Shown piece by piece: positions 22,705 through 33,590 of a DNA stretch of 64,000 bases. The notes under the pieces are model-generated. The model did no database searches. It saw only the letters and a program-made list of their open reading frames with translations, and was not told where the DNA came from. This DNA comes from Jacaranda mimosifolia (taxonomy: Eukaryota; Streptophyta; Magnoliopsida; Lamiales; Bignoniaceae), in NCBI GenBank assembly GCA_018894105.1, contig CM032128.1, positions 15,047,001-15,111,000 on the forward strand, written 5' to 3'. How positions within the stretch are numbered: the stretch's first letter is position 1; the number at the start of each line of letters is the position of its first letter. Made by a program: the position numbers and the translations under genes.

Positions 22705-23065
22705 ATAGCAGACTGGCTAGGATTATGCTTATATCTATGCACATATAGTAGTAGTATCTGACTGTCGACATATAGCGTTGACCAATTTTTCCCTCGGACA
22801 TATAGGTATTTAGCGATACTGCCCTATCTTTTTGTCTTAGATTAGGCATTCAACTATTTGGTATTTTAATCTACTTGTATGACTATTAATGATCGTATGT
22901 TGTAATGAATTTCTATTTTAGTGATCGTTTATCTATTTCTTTTTCTGTTTAAAGATATTAAATTTTGTAATTTAACATTTTTCAATTTATATTGGTCGAG
23001 GATGTTGAGAATTATGTTTACAAGCCATGCTAACTAGTTAAATATCTTTTAGAATTTAAGGATAG

Positions 23066-24228
23066 ATGGCATCAAGAAGAAGTGCTGATACTCATATACC
23101 TGCGAGAATAGTTATAAGAGGAAGACCGCCAGGTTGGCGGCCTAATGTGCCTCGAGCCCCTAGAAGAGAAGCACATGTCCTTCCACGACATCTACCAGAG
23201 GAGGAAGTTTCTCAACTCCAATTGATCAGCTAGCGATGGATCTCCCAGTAGAACCTAGTTATAGGGAAAGACAGAGGCCCAGGCAATCGGATCGGCAACC
23301 AGTAGACAAAGCGGGAGTGGCAGAAGTACTCACAGAAGATAGAGCTTTGGAAAGGTTCTTGAGATTTTATCCCCCAAAATTCTTTGGCGAACCAGATGAT
23401 CACAGAGCTGAAGAATAGTTAGAAGATTTGGAAAATATATTCGGGACATTACGTTACCTGGATAGCAGAGAGTGCGTTTTGCTACTTTTCTTTTAGCAAA
23501 ATCTGTATAGAGCTGGTGGCAGATGATAGATCGTAGGTGGACGGCTGTGGATACCCCCAAAAACCTGGGAAATTTTCGTTCAAGAATTTAAGGACAAGTA
23601 TATGCCACTAGTAGCCAAACAAGCTAGAGAACGGGAATTTTTGGATATGATACAAGGGAATCAATCGGTCAGCCAGTACGAGGGCATTTTCAGTAGGTTG
23701 GTACAATATGCCCCCTATGTGCAAGGAGATGAAAATTTGCAGACCAGACGGTTCTTACAGGGACTAAGGCCAGAATTGAGAAAAGTTTTGGCCACCTGGG
23801 ATTTGCAAAATTTTAACTTGGCCGTGAGTAAGGCTCTGCAACTGGAATCAGAGTTGCAATAAATCTGAAAGATTGAGGACATAAACCGAAAAGGAAGGCC
23901 AATCTCGGGAGGGCACAATGGAACCAGCAGAAAGCAACCAAGACTTCAGGCCGGTAGTGCTTCGTAAAGAGTTCTTCAGAATAACCAGGTGACAGATCTG
24001 GATTAGGGCAAAGCACTGATGCGTTGTGGGTTTTGCGGAGCTCCAGGCCATGAAGAAACTGGATTCTGGAATAAGCAGGGCAAATGCTTAAGATGTGGAA
24101 GTGATCAACACTTCATAAGAGATTGTCCTAGAATGAATGGTCCACTGCTAACCGAAAAAGGAAAACAAGCAGCCATAACTAGTGGAAAACAAATAGTTCG
24201 GGCCTGTGCATATGCTATCACTGGCAAG
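23066..24228 (+). pseudogene. B2 gag with zinc knuckles
   Basis: Gag polyprotein part. Start MASRRSADTHIPARI at 23066. The first frame stops at 23234 and continues shifted at 23236 (EDRALERFLRFYPPKFFGEP). The capsid-like core follows in 23602-23862 (KQAREREFLDMIQGNQSVSQ, LRPELRKVLATWDL), a retrotransposon gag pattern, then a stop. Nucleic-acid-binding zinc knuckles lie at 24019-24140: the first, CGFCGAPGHEETGF, has lost its final Cys (now Phe); the second, CLRCGSDQHFIRDC, is intact (C-x2-C-x4-H-x4-C). At least three frame disruptions. Confidence 0.88.
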
Positions 24229-24738
24229 GATGCACCAGATCCTAATGAAGTGGTGGAAGGTACTATTTCTATTTTTGAAATTTCTGGTAAAGCATTATAT
24301 GACCCTGGTGCCTCGCATTTTTTTTATATCTGTTGCATTATCAGAAAGACTAAATATACAACCTGATACCATAAATTATCAAATTGAGGTTCAGACACCC
24401 TTAGGGGCAGGGATAATCACCGGCACCATATGTCGGGATTGCCCGGTAATAATTGGGAATCGAGAATATCCTGCTAACTTCATTCAATTGCCAATTCTAG
24501 GATATGACTTAATGTTAGGAATGGATTGGCTATATCACCATCAAGCTCAAGTGAACTGTTTTACTAAGAGTGTGACGCTCGGGAAAGGGACACTGGTATC
24601 AACACACCATTCAGCAGACAACTCGTGTCCAATAGCAAACATTTTGACTGTAGAGGCCTGACAGATCTTAAGCGAAGGCAGGCAAGGATTCTTGGCTTAG
24701 CTCATAAATAAGCCCCAGGATACTGTTTAGCTTAAGAG
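24229..24738 (+). pseudogene. B2 aspartic protease domain
   Basis: Retropepsin-like domain. The active-site loop is Y-D-P-G-A-S-H (about 24297-24320) instead of canonical D-S/T-G. A frameshift follows in a run of T at 24319-24326. Downstream are CPVIIGNREYPANFIQLPIL and YDLMLGMDWLYHHQAQVNC. The frame ends at a stop at 24659 (Arg codon CGA to TGA in the family comparison). D-P-G or D-L-G is found in all four copies in this window, so the change is probably ancestral rather than decay. Confidence 0.82.
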
Positions 24739-25615
24739 TGTGGAAGTAGTAGTTGAATATCCGAAAGTGTTCCCTGAAGAATTAAACTCGTTACCTCTTG
24801 AGAGAGAGATAGAATGGAACCAGCCAAACTTAAGGAACTGGAGAATCAACTTCAAGAACTTCTGGAAAAAGGATTCATCAGACCCAGCATATTGCCTTGG
24901 GGAGCTCCGGTGTTGTTTGTCAAAAAGAAAAATAGATCCATAAGAATGTGCATTGATTACCGGGAATTGAATAAAATTACTATTAAGAACAAATATCCCT
25001 TACCTCATGTTGAGGAATTGTTAGATTTGTTGCAACGAGAATCTTTTCAAAATTGGATTTAAAACAGGGATATTATCAGTTAAGGGTTAGGGAAAATGAT
25101 ATTCCAAAGACCGCTTTCAACTCTCGGTACGGTCATTTTGAGTTTGTGGTGATGCCATTTGGCCTGACCAATGCACCGGCAGCATTTATGGATTTAAAGC
25201 ATCGGGTTTTCAGGCCTTATTTAGACCAGTTTGTGGTTATATTTATTGACGACATTCTGGTATTTTCAAAGTCCGAAGAAGAACATGTAAAGCATTTACA
25301 TGTAGTTCTCCAAACTCTAAAGAAACATTAGTTGTATGCTAAATTCAGTAAATGTGAGTTTTGGATGGAACGAATAGCTTTTCTGGGACATGTTATCACT
25401 CATAGAGGAATAGAAGTTGATCTCTCCATGGTAGATGTGATAACCAATTGGAAGAAACCCAAAAATGTTACTAAAATTTGGAGTTTTGTAGGCCTGGCCG
25501 GTTATTACTGAAGATTTGTTCAAGATTTTTCCAAAATAGCTGGTCCTTTAACCAGGTTAACCCAAAAGGGCAACCTTTTATCTGGAATGAGGATTGTGAG
25601 CAGAGTTTTTAGGAA
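24739..25615 (+). pseudogene. B2 reverse transcriptase domain
   Basis: RT domain in two overlapping frames (24814-25062 and 25053-25331), implying one frameshift near 25055. Visible: [92 protein letters not shown] and the catalytic [14 protein letters not shown] with both Asp intact. Further stops occur in the connection part (25330, 25510, 25610). Compared with B1, a segment between the VEYPKVFPEELNSLP linker and KLKELENQ is shortened. Confidence 0.9.
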
Positions 25616-26065
25616 TTGAAAAGTCGGCGGATGATAGCTCCAATTCTAGCTCTTCCAGATGGCCTAGAAGGATTTATGGTCTATACAGATGCTTCCAAAA
25701 GGGGGTTGGGATGTGTATTGATGCAAATAGGGCGTGTTATCACTTATGCATCTAGAAAACTGAAGCCTCATGTAGAGAACTACCCAACTCATGACCTAGA
25801 ATTAGCAGCGGTCATTTTTGCATTATCTAAGTGGAGACATTGTATCTATGGGGCTACCTTTGAGATATATGCCAACCACAAAAGCCTCAAATATTTACAG
25901 TCACAAAAGTATTTAAATATGAGGCAACGAAGATGGATGGAGTTCTTGGGAGATTATGATTTCGCCATCTCTTATCACCTTGGAAAAGCTAATATAGTGG
26001 CCGATGCTTTAAGCCGGAATACAGGATTGGCTCACTTACAAAGAACAAAAATGCCTGGAAGCTGA
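25616..26065 (+). pseudogene. B2 RNase H domain
   Basis: Open frame of 149 codons covering the whole domain: [51 protein letters not shown] and NIVADALSR. The catalytic Asp of YTDHKS is changed (YANHKS), so activity is probably lost although the frame is open. It ends at a TGA inside the linker to integrase. Confidence 0.88.
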
Positions 26066-27607
26066 GAAACGAGGGCTGTGATGAAACTTAAGCAGCGAGT
26101 TTGGGTTGCAGGGATAAGTATACAACCTGATCTGTATGATGAGATCAGGCGAGCTCAAGCTAAAGATGAATGGATATTGAAATAGAAAGAAATGATCAGG
26201 GGTACGAAAGAGACAGAATTCCAAATTGATAGCCGAAATACTCTTTAATTTCATAACAGAATATGTGTGTGAAGAGAAATTAAGAAAAGACTTCTGGATG
26301 AGGCACACAAGACCAAGTTTGCAATACATCCCAGAGGTGCTAAGATGTATCAGGATCTAAAACGACAGTTCTGGTGGAAAGGAATGAAGAGAGATATTTC
26401 AGATTATGTGCAAAAGTGTCTAACCTGTCAGCTTGTAAAAGCGGAGCACCAACGACCATCAGGATTGCTACAACCACTTTTAATCCCAGATTGGAAATGG
26501 GAACAGGTGACCATGGATTTTGTAACTGGTCTACCCACAGTTTGAGGAGGGCATGATAGTATATGGGTGATTGTGGACCGATTGACTAAATTCGCACATT
26601 TTTTGCCAATTGGAACACAGTATAAAGTTGAAAAGTTAGCATAATTATATGTTAAGGAAATCGTTCGACTACATAGCATTCCCACCAGTAGAGTGTTAGA
26701 TCGTGATCCAAATTTTACATCGAGACTCTGGAAAAGACTACAAGAACATTTGGGAACGAAACTAAAATTCAGCTCTACTGCTCACCCACAAACAAACAGG
26801 CAATCAGAAAGGGTAATATAGATCTTAGAAGATATGTTATGAGCCTGTGTTATGGAGTTTAGTGGAAGTTGGGATCGATATCTCTCTTTGATAGAATTTT
26901 CCTACAACAACAGTTACTAGGCTACTATCAAAATGGCATCGTATGAAGCCTTATATGGTAGAAAGTGTCGATCGCCAATACATTAGGATCTAGAAGAGCA
27001 CAGAGGCAAGATGGGAGAATCAACAAGTACTATAAGACTAGAGTTGATTCAAGAAACTGTCGAGAAAGTGCAAGTGATTAAGCAGAGAATGAAAACAGCA
27101 CAGGATTAACAAAAGAGCTATGCCAATAAAAGAAGAAAGGAATTAGAATTCGAAGTTAGTGATAAAGTCTTCCTTAAAGTATTCCCAAGAAAAGGGGTGA
27201 AACGAATAGGAAAAGGAGGAAAGCTGGGTCCAAGGTATGTAGGACCGTATGCAATATGTGAGAAAGTCAGACTTGTAGCTTATCGATTGGTGCTACCCCA
27301 GAATTTGATGGGAATACATGACGTTTTTCATGTCTCACAGCTTCGAAATTACTATCCTGATCCCTCTCATATCATATCACTGGAGGATGTGCAAGTTAAG
27401 AGTGATTTTGCGTATGAAGAGACTCTGATATGCATTCTGGATCACAGATCCCGAGAACTCATAAATCTGAAAATTTCTCAAGTAAAGGTATTATGGTGCA
27501 ATCATAATGTGGAAGAAGCCACGTGGGAACTGGAAGATCTTATGCGCCATCAATATCCTAAACTCTTTCTATTTTTAGGTGAGAATTTGGGGTCCAGATT
27601 CTTTTAA
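26066..27607 (+). pseudogene. B2 integrase with chromodomain-like C-terminus
   Basis: Integrase domain. A zinc-binding N-terminal part ends with [20 protein letters not shown]; the core begins with VTMDFVTGLPTV (first catalytic Asp). Then come DRLTKFAHFLPIGTQYKVEK, DRDPNFTSRL (second Asp) and NRQSERVI (Glu). Stops punctuate the core at about 26543, 26642, 26818, 26839, 26918, 26983 and 27107; several are C-to-T or G-to-A changes of Arg and Gln codons when compared with B1. The last open stretch 27197-27607 has GKLGPRYVGPYAICEKVR, GIHDVFHVSQLRNYYPDP, then the chromodomain-like segment ILDHRSRELINLKISQVKVL and NVEEATWELEDLMRHQYPK. Such a tail is typical of plant chromoviruses and is thought to guide integration to chromatin. 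Confidence 0.9.
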
Positions 27608-27618
27608 AGGGGGGAGTC
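27604..27618 (+). other. Polypurine tract of B2
   Basis: TTAAAGGGGGGAGTC directly before the 3' LTR, the usual plus-strand DNA primer of LTR retrotransposons. Confidence 0.85.
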
Positions 27619-30498
27619 TGTAACACCCCTAATTTTCGTAAATTATGATAGCTTAATTATCAAATTATTTTCATTTTAATTTACTTTATGAATTTCCATG
27701 ATTATTTAGTATTTTAGAAATTTTGTGATCAATATATATTACCAATAAACTTGATTTCATGTCAATTAAATTTTCTGGGGCCAATTTGTAATTTTGAAAT
27801 GACGTAATTATACATATCTTGGAATTGAGGGGTTTGCATGGAAGAATATAGTCAACGGGGTCAGAAGTGTATTTTTCTCTAACTTAAGGGCTGAATGGAG
27901 GTTGATTAAAACCTTGGGGACCAAATTCCAAATTGAGAGAGTTTAATTTTTTAAACTAACCAGGCAGAAGGTTTTTCTTCATTTTCCTTTTTCTTCTTCT
28001 TTTCTCTTCTTCTTCTTCGTTTCTTTTTCTTTCTTCTCTTTCCCTTCATTGTGAACCAACCACCAGCAACCACCAACCACCAAACCAACACCTTCAAACA
28101 ACTCTCTTCCATCTTCTGACTACCTTCCTTCACACATGCGCTGCTGAAACCTCGGTGAGCCACCGCAAAAGTGAGAGACCGAGACCCTTTCCACGGTAGC
28201 CAAGTGGGTTTGGTATTTTCGGAGATGATTTGGACTTTTGAGGGGTTGTTAGGGTAGCCCTCGGCGTGGAGAAACAGAATACAATGTTGCATGTAGGTTT
28301 GGCGTGGCGGAGACGATGAGACACGGAGATCGGAGCACAACGGAGGAAGTGAAGATTTTGGGTTGTTGAGCTCCGTTGACAGAGGTACAAGCTACGGAAC
28401 TTAAAACCAAAGGCGTCACTGGGAAGCTCTCGTCGAGAGGAGTAGAATCGTGGTGATTTAGACTTTTCCAGCAGCAGTAAGACAGAATCTTCCTCTCGTC
28501 GAGACGAATATAGTAGCGTAGTTGGTTCGTGGATCCGAGCTCCCGTTGCGTAGTGTGGTAAAAGATTTAAGAAATTTATATATAAGTATATGTATGTACA
28601 TGCATATGTATATTTCTATTTAATGTTGTATCCATGCTAAGAATAGAACTTGAGGATGATGATATGCCATGTATACATATGTGTTGAATTTTCCCATGCA
28701 ATGGATGATTGTATAGAGGACTTGGACCTTAATTTAAGTGACAAAAATTGGAAATTATGAATTTGACAAGAAAATTGGACTTGAGATTTTGGATTAAGAA
28801 CCTAAATTGGATAGTATTGGAAATTATTGGGACCTTAAACAATTGATGATTTAAGTGACAATACGTAGATCATGTGGTTAAGAAACTTGACTTTATTGAT
28901 TGGAGAAACAATATGAGAATTAAGATTATTCTAGCAACACTAGTTTATAGCCACTCTTGGAATTTTATCAATGTTGTCATTTTAAGTTATCGTGTTAATA
29001 GGATGAATAGCAAATTTTGGAATTAAGAACAAGTATGATAAAGATGTATTAGGAATTTAAAGTGGGTTCTGACTAAATATATCATTATGGTTAGGTGACG
29101 AAGAAATGGGTCACGAGGACCAATAGATAGTCTGCAGAACTTGTACCATCTGAGATTTTGGAGGTGAGGTTCTCCCACTTTGGGTTATTTCTTTGTATAA
29201 GTTTCTCATTATTTGTTGAAAACCCCTGTGCAGGTTTGCCATTTTGGCCTTGATATATCTATCTATTCTTTTGGCACAACTTCTGTGAGGGTTAATTTGC
29301 TTGATTGTACTTATTCGTAAATTATTTAACTCGTACTTGCTCGTAACCTATTATTGACTTGTATACCCCTGTGAGGGTTCGCACTTGTTTCACTTGTTCT
29401 TGTTCATTCTGGTGCCCAAAGCTCCTGTCTGTCATGTCTGGTACTTGTTTTGATCATAATTGCTTGTTCCTGTTTGAATTATTATCAGATGCCTTGCCAG
29501 CATACTCGTTTGTTGTATCATGATATCTAGCCAGTTGGCTTGTATGTACTTGATTGTTGTACTTGATTAGTACTTGTTTGGAGATTGAACTTGGGCCGAG
29601 TGTCAATCCTACGCGAAATGCTAGGATACTTGGGACACGCCTTGCAGTCCGCCTGGGTGTCCAGGGTATGCTAAGTTGTCGGTATAGGTATCCGTGATAC
29701 GCTAAGCGAACAGTATCTGTTATGCGCCATACAGTCCGTATGGACAGTGCGCCATACAGTTCGTATGGGCACACCAATTGTATGCCAAGCTATCATGCTA
29801 TGGAAGTACTTGTTTGATTGGTATAAGGTGATCTTATATGCATGTCTTAACTCGTTTCGTTGGAATGCATATTCTGTAAGGGTTTGCTCGCTCGTACTTG
29901 TTCTTGATTGTTTGTGAACTGTTCTTGGAGCAATAAAGCAGAAGAGTTTCCTGTTTGCTACATTTGTTCTTGTTAAATTGCAAATGTACTTGTATTGCTA
30001 TTGATTTTAGATCTGTTGAGATGTTCTTCCCTTGACAGGTTCTATTATCGCCCGATATTTATCCCTCACTAAGTCCATTGGACTTACCCCCCGTTTTCAT
30101 TACTTTTGCAGACAGAGTAGCCTAAGAATGGAAAGTTTTGACTTGCAATATCGGGATGCTTCTCTTGTAATCGTTTGGTGTCTTTCTTTTGTATATGAAT
30201 CACTAGATGGATAGGTGACAACATAGAGATGTTGAGATATGTCAGAATTGACAGGACCACCTTGAACTTGTGTACATATTTTGTTGTACGGCTAAGACTT
30301 GAACCTTGGTATGAATGTTAATGGTTGGTAGTATTATTAAGTTGATATTTATTTCCACTGCTTTTGAATTGTCGTTTCTTTATATGACTTGGAATTGAAT
30401 AGAAATTTTGGGCCTATTGGTTGTATTACAAGATTCAGAATTTAAGTTTGAAATGAGTTGATATCTCAGCTTTGGGTTACCCGGAGTGGGGTGTCACA
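27619..30498 (+). repeat. B2 3' LTR
   Basis: TGTAACACCCC to GGGGTGTCACA, 2880 bp, matching the 5' LTR from end to end with scattered substitutions and small indels. TATA-like tract at 28574-28586; palindrome TAAGTCCATTGGACTTA at 30072-30088. Confidence 0.93.
29640..29772 (+). repeat. Hairpin-repeat array, B2 3' LTR
   Basis: Units include CATACAGTCCGTATG and CATACAGTTCGTATG. One unit, TAAGCGAACAGTATC, has lost its stem and another (CTAAGTTGTCGGTATA) is decayed. Compare with the better-preserved array of the 5' LTR. Confidence 0.72.
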
Positions 30499-32005
30499 GA
30501 TATATTTTATATTTAGTAATTTATATTCACGTTGACAATATTAACTATCAAAAATCAAACGGATATACGAAGTAATGAAATTATCTAATAAATATGAGCT
30601 CTAATAAATATTAACTTATTTTTTCATTTATGGAGTTAGGTTTTTTTTAATTTAATTATACATTATTATCCAAAAAAAATTTAAAATTTATCCCAAAAAT
30701 AGTTGATAACTAAGTTATTTCAAAATAACAATAAAATTTTCATACTTAATAAATTCTTTTACATTTATATAGATATAATCACTTTATTTTTAGTTGAAGT
30801 AATATTTCTTAATTAAGTAATTATTTTATTTTCTAGAAAACTTAGAATTTAAATATATATATATAACTTTTACATAATGTATATTAAATATACTTCAAAA
30901 GTAAAATTAAAGTACTTAACAATCGTAATTATCTCTTAATATCATGACTTATTTAAAAAATTTTACAACTTATTTGTTGCTTTTGAAAGAGATAAACAAA
31001 TATTTATGTAAAATATTAAAGCATCACTTCTTTGTTAAAGAGTTAGAAGTTTGAAAAATGAATAATTATAAATTAATTGATATACAGGTCCTCAATTTAT
31101 CAAATATTTTTAAAGTTTAATTATTTTTACAATAATATTTTTTAAATATGTAAAATAATTTTAGATAAAAGTATATAAATAGAATATAATAATTTTCTTG
31201 TTGAATTTGTTTCAAATATAAATAGTTACTTTCTACAACAACTATAAACTCTAAACTTTATTTTTATATTATTAATTTAATCATTTTAGTCTTTTTGCAA
31301 TATAATAATGGAGAACTCATTTTCAGTTATTTGAAATAAATTCATTTATATAGGACATATATATAATTGACATAGTTGAAAATTTTCAAAAAGAGCTTGT
31401 TGAATGGCCACTTAAATAGCAAATGATATTAATTTTTATATTTTTAATATATTTAATTAATATATTTTATAATTATATAGCATACATTTATTTTAATATT
31501 TTTCTTATAATAATTCATAAAAATATTTTTACTTGGATTAATAATGTGAGATAAAAAAAGTTTCATTGAAAGTAAGTATTCATTTAACTTATTCCTATAT
31601 TTTAATATACTTATAAAAGAAACTTATGAGAGATTGATAGTTTATTTTGAATTAAATATTAGAAATTTACTTATTATAGTATCCATGTATATAATATATG
31701 TTAATTGGTAGTTTCAAAAATCATAAAATTACTGCATATATAAATAATTAAAAATAAATAAATTTTTCTTACTAGAGTTATATAGAATATTAAGAGATAT
31801 TTTAACTTATAAAATTGTATGTTACAAACTCTATTGAATTAGGTATCAAATAATTAATAACCTAATGTAAGTTGTTTTCATAGATAAAGTACAAAGAGGT
31901 TATATATTTATTCTAACAAAAAATATTTAACATTTAAAATTCTCAAATGTCATTAAAATGTAATGGTAACATCCAAATTATTAAGAAATCATATTAAAAA
32001 AGCTT

Positions 32006-32040
<35 letters not shown>

Positions 32041-32454
32041 ATTTTATTTTATTTTCAAAATATTTGCTTATTTATCATACCAAATTATATAAGTATAAAT
32101 ATTAATATATATATAATTTAAAAAGTGTATTTAGTAAAATATTTTGTGGTATTATTACTTTTTAATTCTTTTATTCACTTTTTTAAAATTTTATCATTTT
32201 ATAAGTTTCCATATAATTTATAAAGTTAGCAATTTTAGATATTCTATAACTTATTTAAGCATAATTTATTTTCAAATATAATATTTTTAATTGAAATATT
32301 TATATTATTTTATTTAATTAGTAATAGATTTTTTTTTTTCGTTAAATGCTAAAAATAATTACAATTCATGTTTTAATCATATGAAATAAAATAAATATTA
32401 TTATAAAATAAATTATTTCAATTCTAAAATTATTTTCGGTGCATCGCATCGGGT
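30499..32454 (+). mobile_element. Helitron-like H2, middle part
   Basis: AT-rich sequence directly continuing 19165 once B2 and one copy of its GATAT duplication are removed; the first 80 bp match H3 (1-80, inverted), which proves continuity. No gene seen over 1.95 kb. The right end (32436-32454) contains CGGTGCATCGCATCG, a Helitron-type 3' hairpin, immediately followed by CGGGT, one side of the target duplication of the family A array. Confidence 0.6.
32006..32041. repeat. (AT)n(TG)n microsatellite
   Basis: Alternating AT run changing to TG run, within the AT-rich middle part of H2. Confidence 0.9.
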
Positions 32455-33590
32455 TGTAGCGCCCCACTCAGGATAGCACCTGAGCTAAAACCCCACTCAG
32501 TCCAGACTTAAATCTCATACATAATTCAAACAATAGGCCCATTAGAAAATTATTTTCAAAATCATCAAAGATAGCAACAAGCTTCAACCTAAGCAAATCT
32601 TAACAAAAGTATGAATTACATGCCATGACAATCCCATCGTTCATCGTTTCATACCTACCTCACTAATAAGTTCAAATTTGTCATATCACAACATCTCCAA
32701 ATTTAACTTAACATAAAAGTGATTCGTACACAGGTTTAAACATATATTCTATTACAAAACGTATGTATATCTTTCCAAACTAGAAGTACGAGATCATCAC
32801 CAAAACTTATATGAGAAAGTCAGTGATACGAGGGGGCGGGGATAAGTCCAAAGACTTAGTGAAGGATAAATTTATGAATAACAGTAGAGATCTATCGAGG
32901 ACGATTCAACTCAATAGATCATCAATTAAACAGTTACAACATGACAAATTCAGAATCAGACAGTGATAATAGCAAAACAGAAAACTCTCATGCCTTATTG
33001 CTCCAAGAACATATTTCAGACAATCAGGATATAGTCAAATAATACAAACCTGAAGCATATGCATTTCAACATAATATAAGAGGCATGCATATCTAATTCA
33101 CCTTATACCAGACAGTCAAACAGATTCACCAAAGCGTGATAGCTTAGAGCACGGCAGATGCCCATATGGACTATATGGCGCACCGCTGATGCCGAGGGGG
33201 AAATCCCTAGCGCATCGCTGATACCTAGGGAGAAATCCCTACCGTACCACGGATACCTAACCGGGCCATTTAGCTATCACTGAAAACCATGCACACCGCA
33301 TGGCGTGCCCACATAACCAAACATTTCACTTAGATTGGCCTCAGGCCTAACAATTCTCCATACAGATAACAAATTATACAAATGCCCATACGGACTGTAT
33401 AGCGCAATGCAAGTTTTAGATAAACAGATGTGTCGGTGAGGCAACTATAACAGTACAGATGGTTTAGAACAATATAGAAATGTCGACAACACAGAACAAT
33501 AGTAGTAAACAATTCAAATATGCTAACATGGCCAATTAAAAGCTGTAACAGATAATAGATGTGCAAGCAAGGTAACAGATAACATAACAG
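32455..33590 (-). repeat. Family A LTR1, distal part
   Basis: Starts (+ orientation) TGTAGCGCCCC and follows LTR2 and LTR3 to GATAACATAACAG, where it is cut. About 305 bp of LTR sequence (equivalent to 50677-50981) are missing before the other half resumes at 42236. Carries the palindromic AAGTCC...GACTTAG box near 32846-32862. Confidence 0.85.
33153..33310 (-). repeat. Hairpin-repeat array, LTR1
   Basis: Units: CATATGGACTATATGG, CGAGGGGGAAATCCCTAG, TAGGGAGAAATCCCTA, TAACCGGGCCATTTA and CATGCACACCGCATG, separated by GCGCATCGCTGATACC-like spacers. Confidence 0.75.

Larger units (their letters stand above)
19166..30498 (+). mobile_element. Chromovirus B2 (Ty3/gypsy), structurally complete
   Basis: 11,333 bp with two nearly equal LTRs (2875 and 2880 bp), primer binding site, ORF0, gag-pol and polypurine tract. 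Flanked by the 5-bp duplication GATAT at 19161-19165 and 30499-30503; the empty site is visible in the sister sequence H3 at 82-86. All gag-pol domains are present but broken by stops and shifts. Only ORF0 is still an uninterrupted frame. Confidence 0.95.
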
